A DNA stretch of 7,937 bases from Clostridiales bacterium (GTDB lineage: Bacteria; Bacillota; Clostridia; Christensenellales; Aristaeellaceae): positions 1 to 7,937 of the forward strand of contig SFHU01000129.1 in assembly GCA_004555535.1 (NCBI GenBank), read 5' to 3'. The position numbers and the translations under genes were made by a program. Numbering within the stretch: the stretch's first letter is position 1; each line of letters opens with the position of its first letter. The notes below the pieces were generated by a model. It was not told the DNA's origin. It saw nothing but the letters and a program-made list of their open reading frames with translations, and did no database searches. Shown in pieces: positions 1 through 6,047 of this stretch.

Positions 1-21
1 CATCCTCTGATTTCCCTTCAT
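1..21 (-). CDS. 5' end of an unknown protein, cut by the window edge
   Basis: On the minus strand an ATG at 21-19 opens MKGNQRM and runs off the window. An AAGGA motif lies about eight bases upstream, reasonable spacing for a ribosome binding site. It follows the leucine-rich-repeat gene on the same strand after a 67-bp gap in which I see no clear terminator or promoter, so it could be co-transcribed. Seven codons are too few to identify anything. The start rests only on the Shine-Dalgarno-like motif. Confidence 0.35.
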
Positions 22-88
22 CTTTATGTCCTTTGTGGTACAGTTGCCTTGTTCCCTCGCCGTCCCTGCCGCAGCGCGGCCATGGGGC

Positions 89-1225
89 TCACCGCGTCAT
101 GGGGCTCCTTCTGGCGTTCACGCCGCCGAACACGCGCAGATTCGGAGCGCAGCAGTCAAAGGCCAGGTCGCTGACCCGCGTCGTCGTGGGCATCTTGACA
201 AACGAGAGCCGCGAGCAGCCAAAGAACGCCATCCGCCCGACGCTGCCCGTTCCCCAGGGGAGGGTCACCTGCGTCAGGCTTTCGCAGCCGGCGAACGCGC
301 TGTCGCAGACGCGCTCCAGCCCGCGCTCAAAGTTGACGCTGACCATGGAGCGGCAGCCGAAGAAGGCGCTCTCCCCGATGGTGCGGACATTGCCGCCGAT
401 GACGAGCTGTTCGAGCGTGCCGCAGGCGAAAAACGCCTTGGGCGCGATCGCGCAGACGGCCCGCCCGCAGAGCTCCCCGGGGATCTCGATGCGCACCGGG
501 CGCTCCTCCCGGGGGCCGAGCACGCGCAGCGAGCCGTCCTCCATCTCCTCCAGGATGAGCGCTTCATCCTCCCGCCAGCTCTCGGAATCGTAGGCGATGC
601 CGTTGAGCTGCGCGTACTGCCGGGCCGGCGCATCCTCCGCGCCGTGGATGACGAGCTGCCTGCCGCAGCCGAAGAACGCGCCCCCGCCGAACTGCGCGAC
701 GCTGGAGGGCATGTCCACCCGCTCCAGCGAGGAGCACTTGGAAAAACACGACGGGCCAAGCGCCTGCACGCCCGGCTCGATGCGCACGCGCTCCAGGAAG
801 CTGCATTTGGCGAACGCCAGCGTGCCCACCCGCACGACGCTCCCCGGAATCGTCAGCCGGCTCAGGCGCGAGCAGCCGGAGAAGGCCATTTCGCCGATCT
901 GCCTCAGGCCCTGCGGCAGCGTCACGCGCCGCAGCGCCGTGCAGCCCTCGAACGCCCGGGCGGCGATGGCCGTCACCGGGCAGCCGCCGGCCTCAAACTG
1001 GATGTCCAGATCGTCCGCCGCCTTGTCGATGCAGCGCACGACGGTCAGCGTTCCGTCGCCGTTGTCCGCCAGCTCGAGCACATGCCGCGCGGCCATCGCA
1101 TAGGCCGCGCCCGTCTCCCCGGGCCGCGGCGCGCTCTCCCGCGCGGGCGCGCTTCCCTGCACGCTGGCGCTGAAGCTGTCCTGCCCCAGCGTCTGCATGT
1201 CCTCTTTGTTTCTCGTGATGAGCAT
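89..1225 (-). CDS. BspA-like leucine-rich-repeat protein (LRR_5 type), cytoplasmic
   Basis: The 378-residue product is built from LRR_5/BspA-type repeats of about 23 residues, with the recurring pattern AFxGCxxLxxVxIPxxVxxIG. Two blocks are visible. Each opens with a lead-in of the form DGxLxV followed about 25 residues later by VxAIAxxAF (roughly residues 57-93 and 230-266). Each then has three to four repeats, and a linker around residues 195-225 joins them. The ORF is open up to 1300, but the ATG at 1225 is preferred because AAGGAG lies seven bases upstream, and the region before it contains the promoter. No signal peptide, membrane helix or sorting motif is visible, so the protein is probably cytoplasmic, unlike the surface adhesins that named the family. 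Such repeats usually mediate protein-protein contact; the partner is unknown. The second block ends early (NARRSPMTR) without the tail that closes the first block. Family is clear, function is not. Confidence 0.85.
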   Translation of the reverse strand: MLITRNKEDMQTLGQDSFSASVQGSAPARESAPRPGETGAAYAMAARHVLELADNGDGTLTVVRCIDKAADDLDIQFEAGGCPVTAIAARAFEGCTALRRVTLPQGLRQIGEMAFSGCSRLSRLTIPGSVVRVGTLAFAKCSFLERVRIEPGVQALGPSCFSKCSSLERVDMPSSVAQFGGGAFFGCGRQLVIHGAEDAPARQYAQLNGIAYDSESWREDEALILEEMEDGSLRVLGPREERPVRIEIPGELCGRAVCAIAPKAFFACGTLEQLVIGGNVRTIGESAFFGCRSMVSVNFERGLERVCDSAFAGCESLTQVTLPWGTGSVGRMAFFGCSRLSFVKMPTTTRVSDLAFDCCAPNLRVFGGVNARRSPMTR

Positions 1226-1271
1226 GCCCAATCTCCTTGACTTTCCGCCGTATTTCGACACATTTCGCTCT

Positions 1272-1300
1272 ATTATATCATTGCCCGTCGGGATTGGCAA
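1272..1300 (-). promoter_or_regulatory. Sigma-A-type promoter of the leucine-rich-repeat gene
   Basis: On the minus strand TTGCCA (1300-1295) and TATAAT (1277-1272) are separated by exactly 17 bases. TG one base before the -10 hexamer gives an extended -10. The predicted start lies about 40 bases upstream of the ATG at 1225. It is back to back with the promoter of the SPFH gene. Confidence 0.8.
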
Positions 1301-1353
1301 TCGGCCCGGGAGAACATCACGCGAAGTTTTTCCCCGCTTTTTTTCGGTTTCTC

Positions 1354-1382
1354 TTGACAGTTGTACGCTTCCGTTGTATCAT
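1354..1382 (+). promoter_or_regulatory. Sigma-A-type promoter of the SPFH gene
   Basis: A perfect TTGACA at 1354-1359 is followed after 17 bases by TATCAT at 1377-1382. The predicted start lies about 40 bases before the ATG at 1430. The -10 overlaps an AT-rich near-palindrome (TATCATCATGATA, 1377-1389), which could bind a regulator, but that is speculation. Confidence 0.75.
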
Positions 1383-1429
1383 CATGATATCAAAAAGCTA
1401 TCACGCAATTCCAAGAAGGAGGCTTCATC

Positions 1430-2437
1430 ATGGAAAACCGCATCGTTCAGCTGCCCGAGGAAAAGACCGCGCCGCATACAAACGGCTTTGCCGTGCTGCC
1501 CGTCGTGCTCGTCGGCCTGCTCGCCGCCATTGCCTGCTTTGTGCTGGGCTGCATCCGCCTGGCCGGCGAGTTTTATGTCATCGGCGGCGTGCTGCTGGGC
1601 GTGGGCATCGTCGGCATGGTCGTCTTTCCGATCATGATGGCGGGCTTCCGCGTCGTCGGCCCGAACCAGGCCATCGTGCTGACGCTCTTTGGCAGGTATT
1701 TCGGCACGCTCCGAAAGCCCGGCTTCTACCACGTCAATCCCTTCGCCGCGGCCAATGCGCCCACTGCCGCCGTCGGTGAAGCCGCCGAGCCCGCCGTGCG
1801 CAGGAGCGCCAATGGCATCGAGTTTTCCTCCGTCCCCCGCGCCAGCAAAAAGATCTCCCTGAAGACGCGCACGCTGGACAACCGCAAGCAGAAGGTCAAC
1901 GACGCGCTGGGCAACCCGATCATCATCGGCTCCGTCGTCATCTGGCGCGTCGACAATCCGACCGCCGCGGTCTTCTCCGTGGAGAACTTTGAGCAGTACC
2001 TGTCCATCCAGTGCGACTCCGTCATCCGCAACATCGCGCGCCTTTACCCCTATGACACGATAGAGGACGACACGGACGAGAAGACCCTGCGCGGCTCGAG
2101 CAGCGAGGTCTCCGAAATCATGCAGCAGGAGCTCGCCGCGCGCGTGCGGGATGCCGGCCTGATCATCGAGGACGTGCGCATCACGACACTCGCCTATTCT
2201 GACGAAATCGCCGCCGCCATGCTCCAGCGCCAGCAGGCGACCGCCATCATCGCCGCGCGCCAGAAGATCGTCGAGGGCGCGGTCGGCATGGTCAAGATGG
2301 CCATCGACCAGCTCGGCGAGGACGAGGTCGTCGTGCTTGACGAGGAGCGCAAGGCTGCGATGGTCTCCAACCTGCTGGTCGTCCTGTGCGGCAACAAGGA
2401 CGCGCAGCCCATCGTCAACAGCGGAAGCCTCTACTGA
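1430..2437 (+). CDS. SPFH/band-7 (prohibitin-homology) membrane protein
   Basis: The protein has 335 residues. Two hydrophobic helices (about 21-43 and 48-72) are followed by an SPFH domain from about residue 74 (FRVVGPNQAIVLTLFGRY, then RKPGFYHVNPF). Family-typical stretches follow: KVNDALGNPI near 155, VVIWRVDN near 169, IQCDSVIRNIARLYPYD near 193, and an alanine/glutamine-rich helix near 258-290 with AMLQRQQATAIIAARQKIVEGA. SPFH proteins form membrane-bound oligomers that organise membrane microdomains or regulate membrane proteases; the client here is unknown. About 30 extra Ala/Pro-rich residues (roughly 106-139) sit inside the domain, between the NPF motif and KISLKTRTL. The start is well supported by AAGGAGG seven bases upstream of the ATG. 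The RHH gene begins 20 bases downstream with no terminator between, so the two are probably one operon. Family assignment is firm. Confidence 0.9.
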   Translation: MENRIVQLPEEKTAPHTNGFAVLPVVLVGLLAAIACFVLGCIRLAGEFYVIGGVLLGVGIVGMVVFPIMMAGFRVVGPNQAIVLTLFGRYFGTLRKPGFYHVNPFAAANAPTAAVGEAAEPAVRRSANGIEFSSVPRASKKISLKTRTLDNRKQKVNDALGNPIIIGSVVIWRVDNPTAAVFSVENFEQYLSIQCDSVIRNIARLYPYDTIEDDTDEKTLRGSSSEVSEIMQQELAARVRDAGLIIEDVRITTLAYSDEIAAAMLQRQQATAIIAARQKIVEGAVGMVKMAIDQLGEDEVVVLDEERKAAMVSNLLVVLCGNKDAQPIVNSGSLY

Positions 2438-2457
2438 TCTCCGGGGGAGGTGATTCC

Positions 2458-2715
2458 TTGAACGAAAACGAACTCCGGGAGCGGGAGGCGCAGCTTGAGG
2501 CGCGCCTTGCCCGCATCAGCGAGCTGGAAGCCGCCATTCTGCAAAAGGAAAAGGCCGTCAAGGACAGAGAAAAGGCGAAGAAGCAGGTGCTCCTTCGCCT
2601 CTCGCCGTCCCTCTGGGATGAAATCGCCGCATGGGCGGAGGACGACTTCCGCTCCATCAACGCGCAGATTGAATACCTGCTCAGCGAGGCCGTCCGGCAC
2701 AGAAAGAAACGGTAA
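2458..2715 (+). CDS. Small coiled-coil plus ribbon-helix-helix (Arc-like) protein, TTG start
   Basis: The product has 85 residues. Residues 3-40 form a charged, heptad-like helix rich in Glu, Lys, Arg and Leu, probably a coiled coil. From about residue 41 an Arc/MetJ-type ribbon-helix-helix unit follows: a strand around KKQVLLRLSP, helix one SLWDEIAAWAEDD, the turn FRSINAQ, and helix two IEYLLSEAVR. The last residues are basic (RHRKKR). The start is taken as TTG at 2458 because a strong GGAGGTGA lies immediately upstream; the open frame from 2386 overlaps the SPFH gene and has no such signal. RHH domains usually bind DNA as dimers through the strand. The coiled coil and the SPFH partner could instead mean it binds the SPFH oligomer or tethers DNA to the membrane; this is inference. 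I am confident of the fold, not of the role. Confidence 0.82.
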   Translation: MNENELREREAQLEARLARISELEAAILQKEKAVKDREKAKKQVLLRLSPSLWDEIAAWAEDDFRSINAQIEYLLSEAVRHRKKR

Positions 2716-2762
2716 CGGGCGCTTCCCCATCCCCTGCCCGGAACACACCGATGCGCTTCCCC

Positions 2763-3163
2763 CCAGAAGTCCTCCGCCCGCCGGAGGGTTTCCCTGGTCG
2801 GCGTGACCGTCGCCTCATAAACCGACGCGCCCGTCTTTTTCAGGTAGTGCCTGATGAGAGCGTATCCGCAGGCATAGCCGCCGCAATAGGGCATCCCGAC
2901 GGGCCTGCCTCCCCGCAGCGCCATGATTTCATCGCCGTAAAGATAGGAGGAAAGCGTCCCAAAACGCTCATCCCGAGATGGTTCCGGACGAGCGGCCTGA
3001 CGATATCCCGAAGCGTCTGTGGCGACGTCTCCCTGACCCATCTGCCGCCCCTGCCCTCGCCGAACATGTCCGCTGATGAACCCGTAAATCCCGCCGTCGC
3101 CGCATAGTCGCCCGCCATCCCGGTCATGGGGCTCTGCGGATCGCTCAGCACGACCGTGAACAC
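2763..3163 (-). pseudogene. Frameshifted C-terminal remnant of a DUF2268 (YjaZ-like) zinc protease
   Basis: Two minus-strand frames together resemble the C-terminal half of DUF2268 proteins. The first (about 3163 to 2960) contains ADMFGEGRGGRWV and LRDIVRPLV, which match the region after the catalytic site. The second (about 2963 to 2763) contains SSYLYGDE, then MPYCGGYACGYALIRHYL and TPTRETLRRAEDFW, the typical end of the family. A shift between frames is needed near 2955-2990. The N-terminal half with the HExxH zinc motif is absent: the first frame is closed by TGA at 3176-3178, and the position where family members carry a conserved GLAE-like motif reads GFTGSS. There is no well-placed ribosome binding site. 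The second frame stays open beyond 2763 into the RHH gene, but that part looks like noncoding antisense. I therefore call it decayed. A single-base sequencing error could explain the shift but not the missing N-terminus. Family recall is from memory. Confidence 0.65.
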
Positions 3164-3205
3164 ATACTCCTCATTTCAGGGATGCTCTCCTCACCGCAAA
3201 GCCGG

Positions 3206-3246
3206 AAAGGGAGCCCGGAGGATTTCGTTCTCCGGGCTCCCTTTTT
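3206..3246 (+). terminator. Intrinsic terminator, strong on the plus strand
   Basis: A perfect 15-bp stem (3206-3220 with 3230-3244) encloses a nine-base loop and runs into TTTTTATTT on the plus strand. On the minus strand the tail is only TTTCC, so it would end the flavodoxin operon less well, though it may serve both sides. The nearest plus-strand gene upstream is the RHH gene ending at 2715, so this is probably where the SPFH-RHH transcript stops. Confidence 0.85.
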
Positions 3247-3306
3247 ATTTGTATTGAAGCAGCGCCGAAGCCATCCCCGCCGTTCCGGGAGAGCCGGGCT
3301 CCCCGG

Positions 3307-3642
3307 TCAGCCCCTGCGGATCAGCCCTTCCGGCCTTTTCCCCGCTTCCGGCTCCGCTTTCTCCCTGTCATGGGCTTCGTCACCCTCCTCCTTGCGGATG
3401 CAGGTGCCGACAGCCAGCCCGATCAGCATGCCGAGCGCGATCCCCATGCCGCTGTTGTCTCCAAAGGATACCTCGAGGCAAAGCCCCAGGCAGATGCCCA
3501 GGCTCATTCCCTCTGCGCCGCAATCCGCGTTCTGCCCGTCCTTCTTTTTCATCTCCGCTCTGATGGTGAACATCACGGCATACAGCAGACCCACAACGAT
3601 CCACGGCGTCGCCGCGCGAAGAAACATATTGATCCTGTCCAT
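3307..3642 (-). CDS. Small glycine-rich membrane protein
   Basis: The 111-residue product has a hydrophobic helix at about 10-28 (ATPWIVVGLLYAVMF), a short polar loop with KKKDGQ, and two glycine-rich hydrophobic stretches at about 44-60 and 64-82 (GMGIALGMLIGLAVG) with small residues spaced as in glycine-zipper helices. The tail from 83 is charged and probably cytoplasmic. The ATG at 3642 is chosen because GGGAGG lies just upstream; the frame extends to 3672 but that part overlaps the end of the preceding gene. It starts 16 bases after the stop of the membrane-flavodoxin gene, so the two are almost certainly one operon and may form a complex. I know no function. It resembles small hypothetical proteins found in other Clostridia, but that is from memory. 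Confidence 0.75.
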   Translation of the reverse strand: MDRINMFLRAATPWIVVGLLYAVMFTIRAEMKKKDGQNADCGAEGMSLGICLGLCLEVSFGDNSGMGIALGMLIGLAVGTCIRKEEGDEAHDREKAEPEAGKRPEGLIRRG

Positions 3643-3658
3643 TGATTGTCCCTCCCGG

Positions 3659-4597
3659 TCAGCAGATTCCAAAGACGCCCATGCGGCAGCGCACGTCGAC
3701 GCACGACGTGTGCGTCACGCCCAGCAGCCGGTCCATTTCCGCCGCGACGGATGCATAGCGCCCCTTGGTGTGGTGGACGAGGATGTAGTCGGCCTCGCGA
3801 ACCTGCCCGGCAGCCTGCCGGCAGAATGCCCGCACGGGCGAGGCCAGAGAGAACACCCAGATCGGGGTGCAGATCGTCACATGCTCATAGGCCGTCAGGT
3901 CAACCGGAATGGGCTCGATGGGCATGGCCCAGCGGTGCATGGCAAACCGTCCGCACCACCAGAAGCCCGCCGTGCCCGCAGTGCGCTCAGCCGCCCTAAT
4001 TTCATAAACCTGCGCGCCGGTGCGGTTGGCCGCCTCATAGGCCTGCTTCCTCACATAGCCCATCCGCGAAAAGAAGACCACCAGGCGCGTGCCGTCCGTC
4101 CCGATGTTCGGATAATCCGAAAGCTCTGCGCGGAACGCCTCCTGCCTGCAGAACACCCACGTCATATACCCCGTGACGGCCTGGCAGAGGCCGAACACAA
4201 AGTAGATCGTCGACATGAAATTCAGCGGAAAGATCACAAACTGGATGCAGATCCACAGCATCAGCGTGACGCCGAACACCCCGCCCAGCACGACGCCAAT
4301 CCGCTTTTTCTTCAGGAGCAGGACTGCTGCCGTCAGATTGGTCAGCCCGTTCACGATCAGCAGCGCGATGCCGGGGAACACGTAGTCCTGATACAGGTAC
4401 TTTGCCAGCGGCATCACCTGAAAATACGGCAGCATGGCATCCATGCCCATCGCCCTGCCGCTGGGATCCATCAGCATCCCGCACGCCCCGGCAACGGCGC
4501 CGAAGCCGATAAACAGCGTCCAGAAGAGCAGCCACCGCCCAGCGGTCTGCGATCTCATGCGCTTCCTTGTGCTTCTCTCTTCGGTATTCCTCTTCAT
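3659..4597 (-). CDS. Membrane protein with C-terminal flavodoxin-like domain
   Basis: The protein has 312 residues in two parts. The N-terminal half carries about four membrane helices (roughly 22-42, 72-96, 100-119 and 122-149) after a basic N-terminus. From about 170 there is a flavodoxin-like domain: the strand RLVVFFS, a loop SRMGYVRK where flavodoxins hold the FMN phosphate, a helix with KQAYEAANRTGAQVYEI, then VTICTPIWVFSLASPVRAFC near 240-259 and ADYILVHHTKG near 269-279. The second loop (TPIW) fits flavodoxin-like folds. The first loop lacks the usual Thr-Gly-Asn-Thr pattern. Several cysteines are present (150, 215, 243, 259, 299, 304, 312). Likely role: electron transfer at the membrane with FMN, or a non-binding relative. 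The ATG has AAGGA a few bases upstream. It is followed after 16 bases by the glycine-rich membrane protein gene. Fold assignment is fairly sure, substrate unknown. Confidence 0.8.
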   Translation of the reverse strand: MKRNTEERSTRKRMRSQTAGRWLLFWTLFIGFGAVAGACGMLMDPSGRAMGMDAMLPYFQVMPLAKYLYQDYVFPGIALLIVNGLTNLTAAVLLLKKKRIGVVLGGVFGVTLMLWICIQFVIFPLNFMSTIYFVFGLCQAVTGYMTWVFCRQEAFRAELSDYPNIGTDGTRLVVFFSRMGYVRKQAYEAANRTGAQVYEIRAAERTAGTAGFWWCGRFAMHRWAMPIEPIPVDLTAYEHVTICTPIWVFSLASPVRAFCRQAAGQVREADYILVHHTKGRYASVAAEMDRLLGVTHTSCVDVRCRMGVFGIC

Positions 4598-4876
4598 GGT
4601 ATCCTTTTCCTTCCCGTTTCAAGCCCGGCACGGCGCCGGCTCTTTTGCTGTATATGCCAGAATGGCCCGCTTGGCGGATTCCCGTGTCAGACCCGCGATC
4701 AAAGCGCCTTCCCTTCCATCCTGCGTTCTCCCCGCAGGGGCTGAAGCCTTGCATCCGTTTCCCGACTGCATCTGTATTGTACAGGAAACGCCCGGCTGAA
4801 TATAGGAAGCTTTTGCATCTGTTTGTGTCCGTTCTATAGATATGCGCGCCCTTGTCCCTCCGTTTGCCGCCGAACG
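4598..4876. promoter_or_regulatory. Intergenic region upstream of the flavodoxin operon, with short repeats
   Basis: I find no convincing gene in this stretch. It should contain the promoter of the minus-strand flavodoxin operon. The best -10 on that strand is TACAAT (4781-4776), but no good -35 sits 16-18 bases before it, so the promoter is weakly supported. Three copies of GCATCYGT lie on the plus strand at 4751-4758, 4768-4775 and 4814-4821. The outer two share a longer context (GCCTTGCATCCGTTT and GCTTTTGCATCTGTTT). They flank the -10 candidate and could be operator half-sites, but they may be chance. Confidence 0.3.
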
Positions 4877-4919
4877 AAAAAAAACGCGGCCCCCGGCGGA
4901 TGGATTGCCGGAAACCGCG
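4877..4919 (-). terminator. Intrinsic terminator of the capA-like/dmpA-like operon
   Basis: Read on the minus strand, CGCGGTTTCCGGC (4919-4907) pairs with GCCGGGGGCCGCG (4897-4885). The 13-bp stem includes three consecutive G-U pairs around a nine-base loop, and eight T residues (4884-4877) follow directly. It lies about 80 bases after the stop codon of the aminopeptidase gene at 5002. Confidence 0.85.
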
Positions 4920-5001
4920 GTCTTCCCGATTCGGGGAATCCCTGTTCGTTTGTCATGCTGCCGTGTTGTGCTCCCGGCCAGCCGCGCACGTCCTTCTGCG
5001 C

Positions 5002-6045
5002 TTACAGATACCGCCCGATCGCCTCGACGACCCGGCCGTTTTCCGCAGTCACATCGTCCGCGCAGCAGAGCGAGTTGAGCACGGCCTCCTGCGTCGCCTC
5101 GGCGATGGCGCGGAAGGCGAGCTCGAGCGAGTGCTCCGTGACCACCTGCTGCGTCAGCACGCGATGCATGCCGCCGTGGGGCATCCGGTTGGCCGTCGAA
5201 AAGCCGATCATCACATCGCCGCTGCCGTGGCCGAAGTAGCTGCCGCAGCGCGCGAGGCCGACCGAGCAGCGCTTGAGGATCCGCCTGAGCTGGCGGTCGC
5301 TGACGGGCAGATCCGTCGCGACAATCATCATGATCGACCCGCGGTCATTGGGCTCCTCCTGCGGCGCGGCGTTCCTTCTCGCGAGGATCTCCTCGCCCAG
5401 CCGCCGCCCGCAGACGGTCAGCTCCTCCAGGCAGCCGTGGTTGCTCTGCACGAGGACGCCGAGGGTGTAGGTCTTCCCCGCAATCGTCAGCAGGCGCGAG
5501 GCCGAGCCGATGCCGCCCTTGAGCCCGTGGCAGACCGTGCCCGCGCCCGCGCCGACGTCGCCCTCGTCAAAGTCCTCCGCCGCCTCCGCAATCGCCTGCA
5601 TCACGTGCGCAGCGGTCACGGGCCTGTCCTCAATCGCGTTGAGCGTCGCGTCGTTGCATTCGCCGACGACAGGATTGATCGAGTGCATCTCCACCCGATC
5701 CTCCCGGCACCGCGCGGCCATGTAGCTGACCATCGCGTCGTGGACGATGCCCACGTTGAGCGTGTTGGTCAGCGCAATCGGCGTCTCCAACGTACCCAGC
5801 TCGTCCACCTGAACGAGTCCCTGCGTCTTGCCGAAGCCGTTGAGGACGAACGACGCCGCCGTGAGCTTGCTTCTGAACATGTTGTCTTCGCAGGGGAGAA
5901 TGACCGTAACGCCGGTATGATGCCGCGCATCGCGGATGGTCGCGTGGCCCACGCGGACGCCCGGCACGTCGGTGATCTTGTTGAGCCTTCCCTTCGGCAG
6001 CGTGCCGACCTGGATGCCGCGATCCGCGGCGCGTTTTGCGTTCAT
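5002..6045 (-). CDS. P1/S58 family aminopeptidase, DmpA-like
   Basis: The 347-residue product matches the DmpA/BapA N-terminal-nucleophile family (MEROPS S58). These enzymes are made as one chain and cut themselves before a serine that then acts as the nucleophile; members remove N-terminal D-amino acids, L-amino acids or beta-amino acids from peptides. Visible family landmarks are ITDVPGVRVGHATI (24-37), TGVTVILP near 44-51, LNGFGKTQGL near 68-77, TNTLNVGIVHDA (93-104), GAGAGTVCHGLKGGIGSASR (165-184), and the expected cleavage site RG/S at 235-237 followed by IMMIVATDLPV. FGHGSGD (271-277) lies in the C-terminal chain. There is no signal peptide, so it should be cytoplasmic. The start is two bases after the stop of the capA-like gene, and its AAGGA lies in that gene's last codons, so translation is probably coupled. 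A terminator follows. Substrate preference cannot be told from sequence. Confidence 0.92.
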   Translation of the reverse strand: MNAKRAADRGIQVGTLPKGRLNKITDVPGVRVGHATIRDARHHTGVTVILPCEDNMFRSKLTAASFVLNGFGKTQGLVQVDELGTLETPIALTNTLNVGIVHDAMVSYMAARCREDRVEMHSINPVVGECNDATLNAIEDRPVTAAHVMQAIAEAAEDFDEGDVGAGAGTVCHGLKGGIGSASRLLTIAGKTYTLGVLVQSNHGCLEELTVCGRRLGEEILARRNAAPQEEPNDRGSIMMIVATDLPVSDRQLRRILKRCSVGLARCGSYFGHGSGDVMIGFSTANRMPHGGMHRVLTQQVVTEHSLELAFRAIAEATQEAVLNSLCCADDVTAENGRVVEAIGRYL

Positions 6046-6047
6046 GC

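Noticed and set aside
81..107. Direct repeat CATGGGGCTC at 81 and 98, also present near 3125
   Set aside because: Ten- to twelve-base matches are expected by chance in 8 kb of GC-rich DNA, and the context differs in each copy.
26..1240. Long plus-strand open frame of 404 codons
   Set aside because: It lies opposite the leucine-rich-repeat gene, is Ala/Arg/His/Pro-rich without any domain, and arises from high GC on the antisense strand.
2415..2762. Continuation of the minus-strand protease-remnant frame across the RHH gene
   Set aside because: Family similarity ends near 2763. Further on the sequence is Ser/Arg-rich and antisense to a well-supported gene.
2771..2790. Hairpin CCTCCG/CGGAGG followed by GTTT as a terminator for the SPFH-RHH operon
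   Set aside because: The stem is six pairs and the T run is only three. It falls inside the codons of the protease remnant, and a far stronger terminator lies at 3206-3246.
3406..3640. Gly-rich small membrane protein considered as a toxin or holin
   Set aside because: It has no toxin-antitoxin arrangement or lysis genes nearby. It is tightly linked to the flavodoxin-fusion gene, so an accessory membrane role fits better.
4625..4646. CCGGC/GCCGG inverted repeat before CTCTTTTG
   Set aside because: The stem is short, the T run is poor and no plus-strand gene lies upstream. It is likely a GC-rich coincidence.
3182..4744. Plus-strand open frame of 520 codons
   Set aside because: It is antisense to both flavodoxin-operon genes and crosses their intergenic regions. 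Composition is typical of a GC-driven shadow and no family is recognisable.
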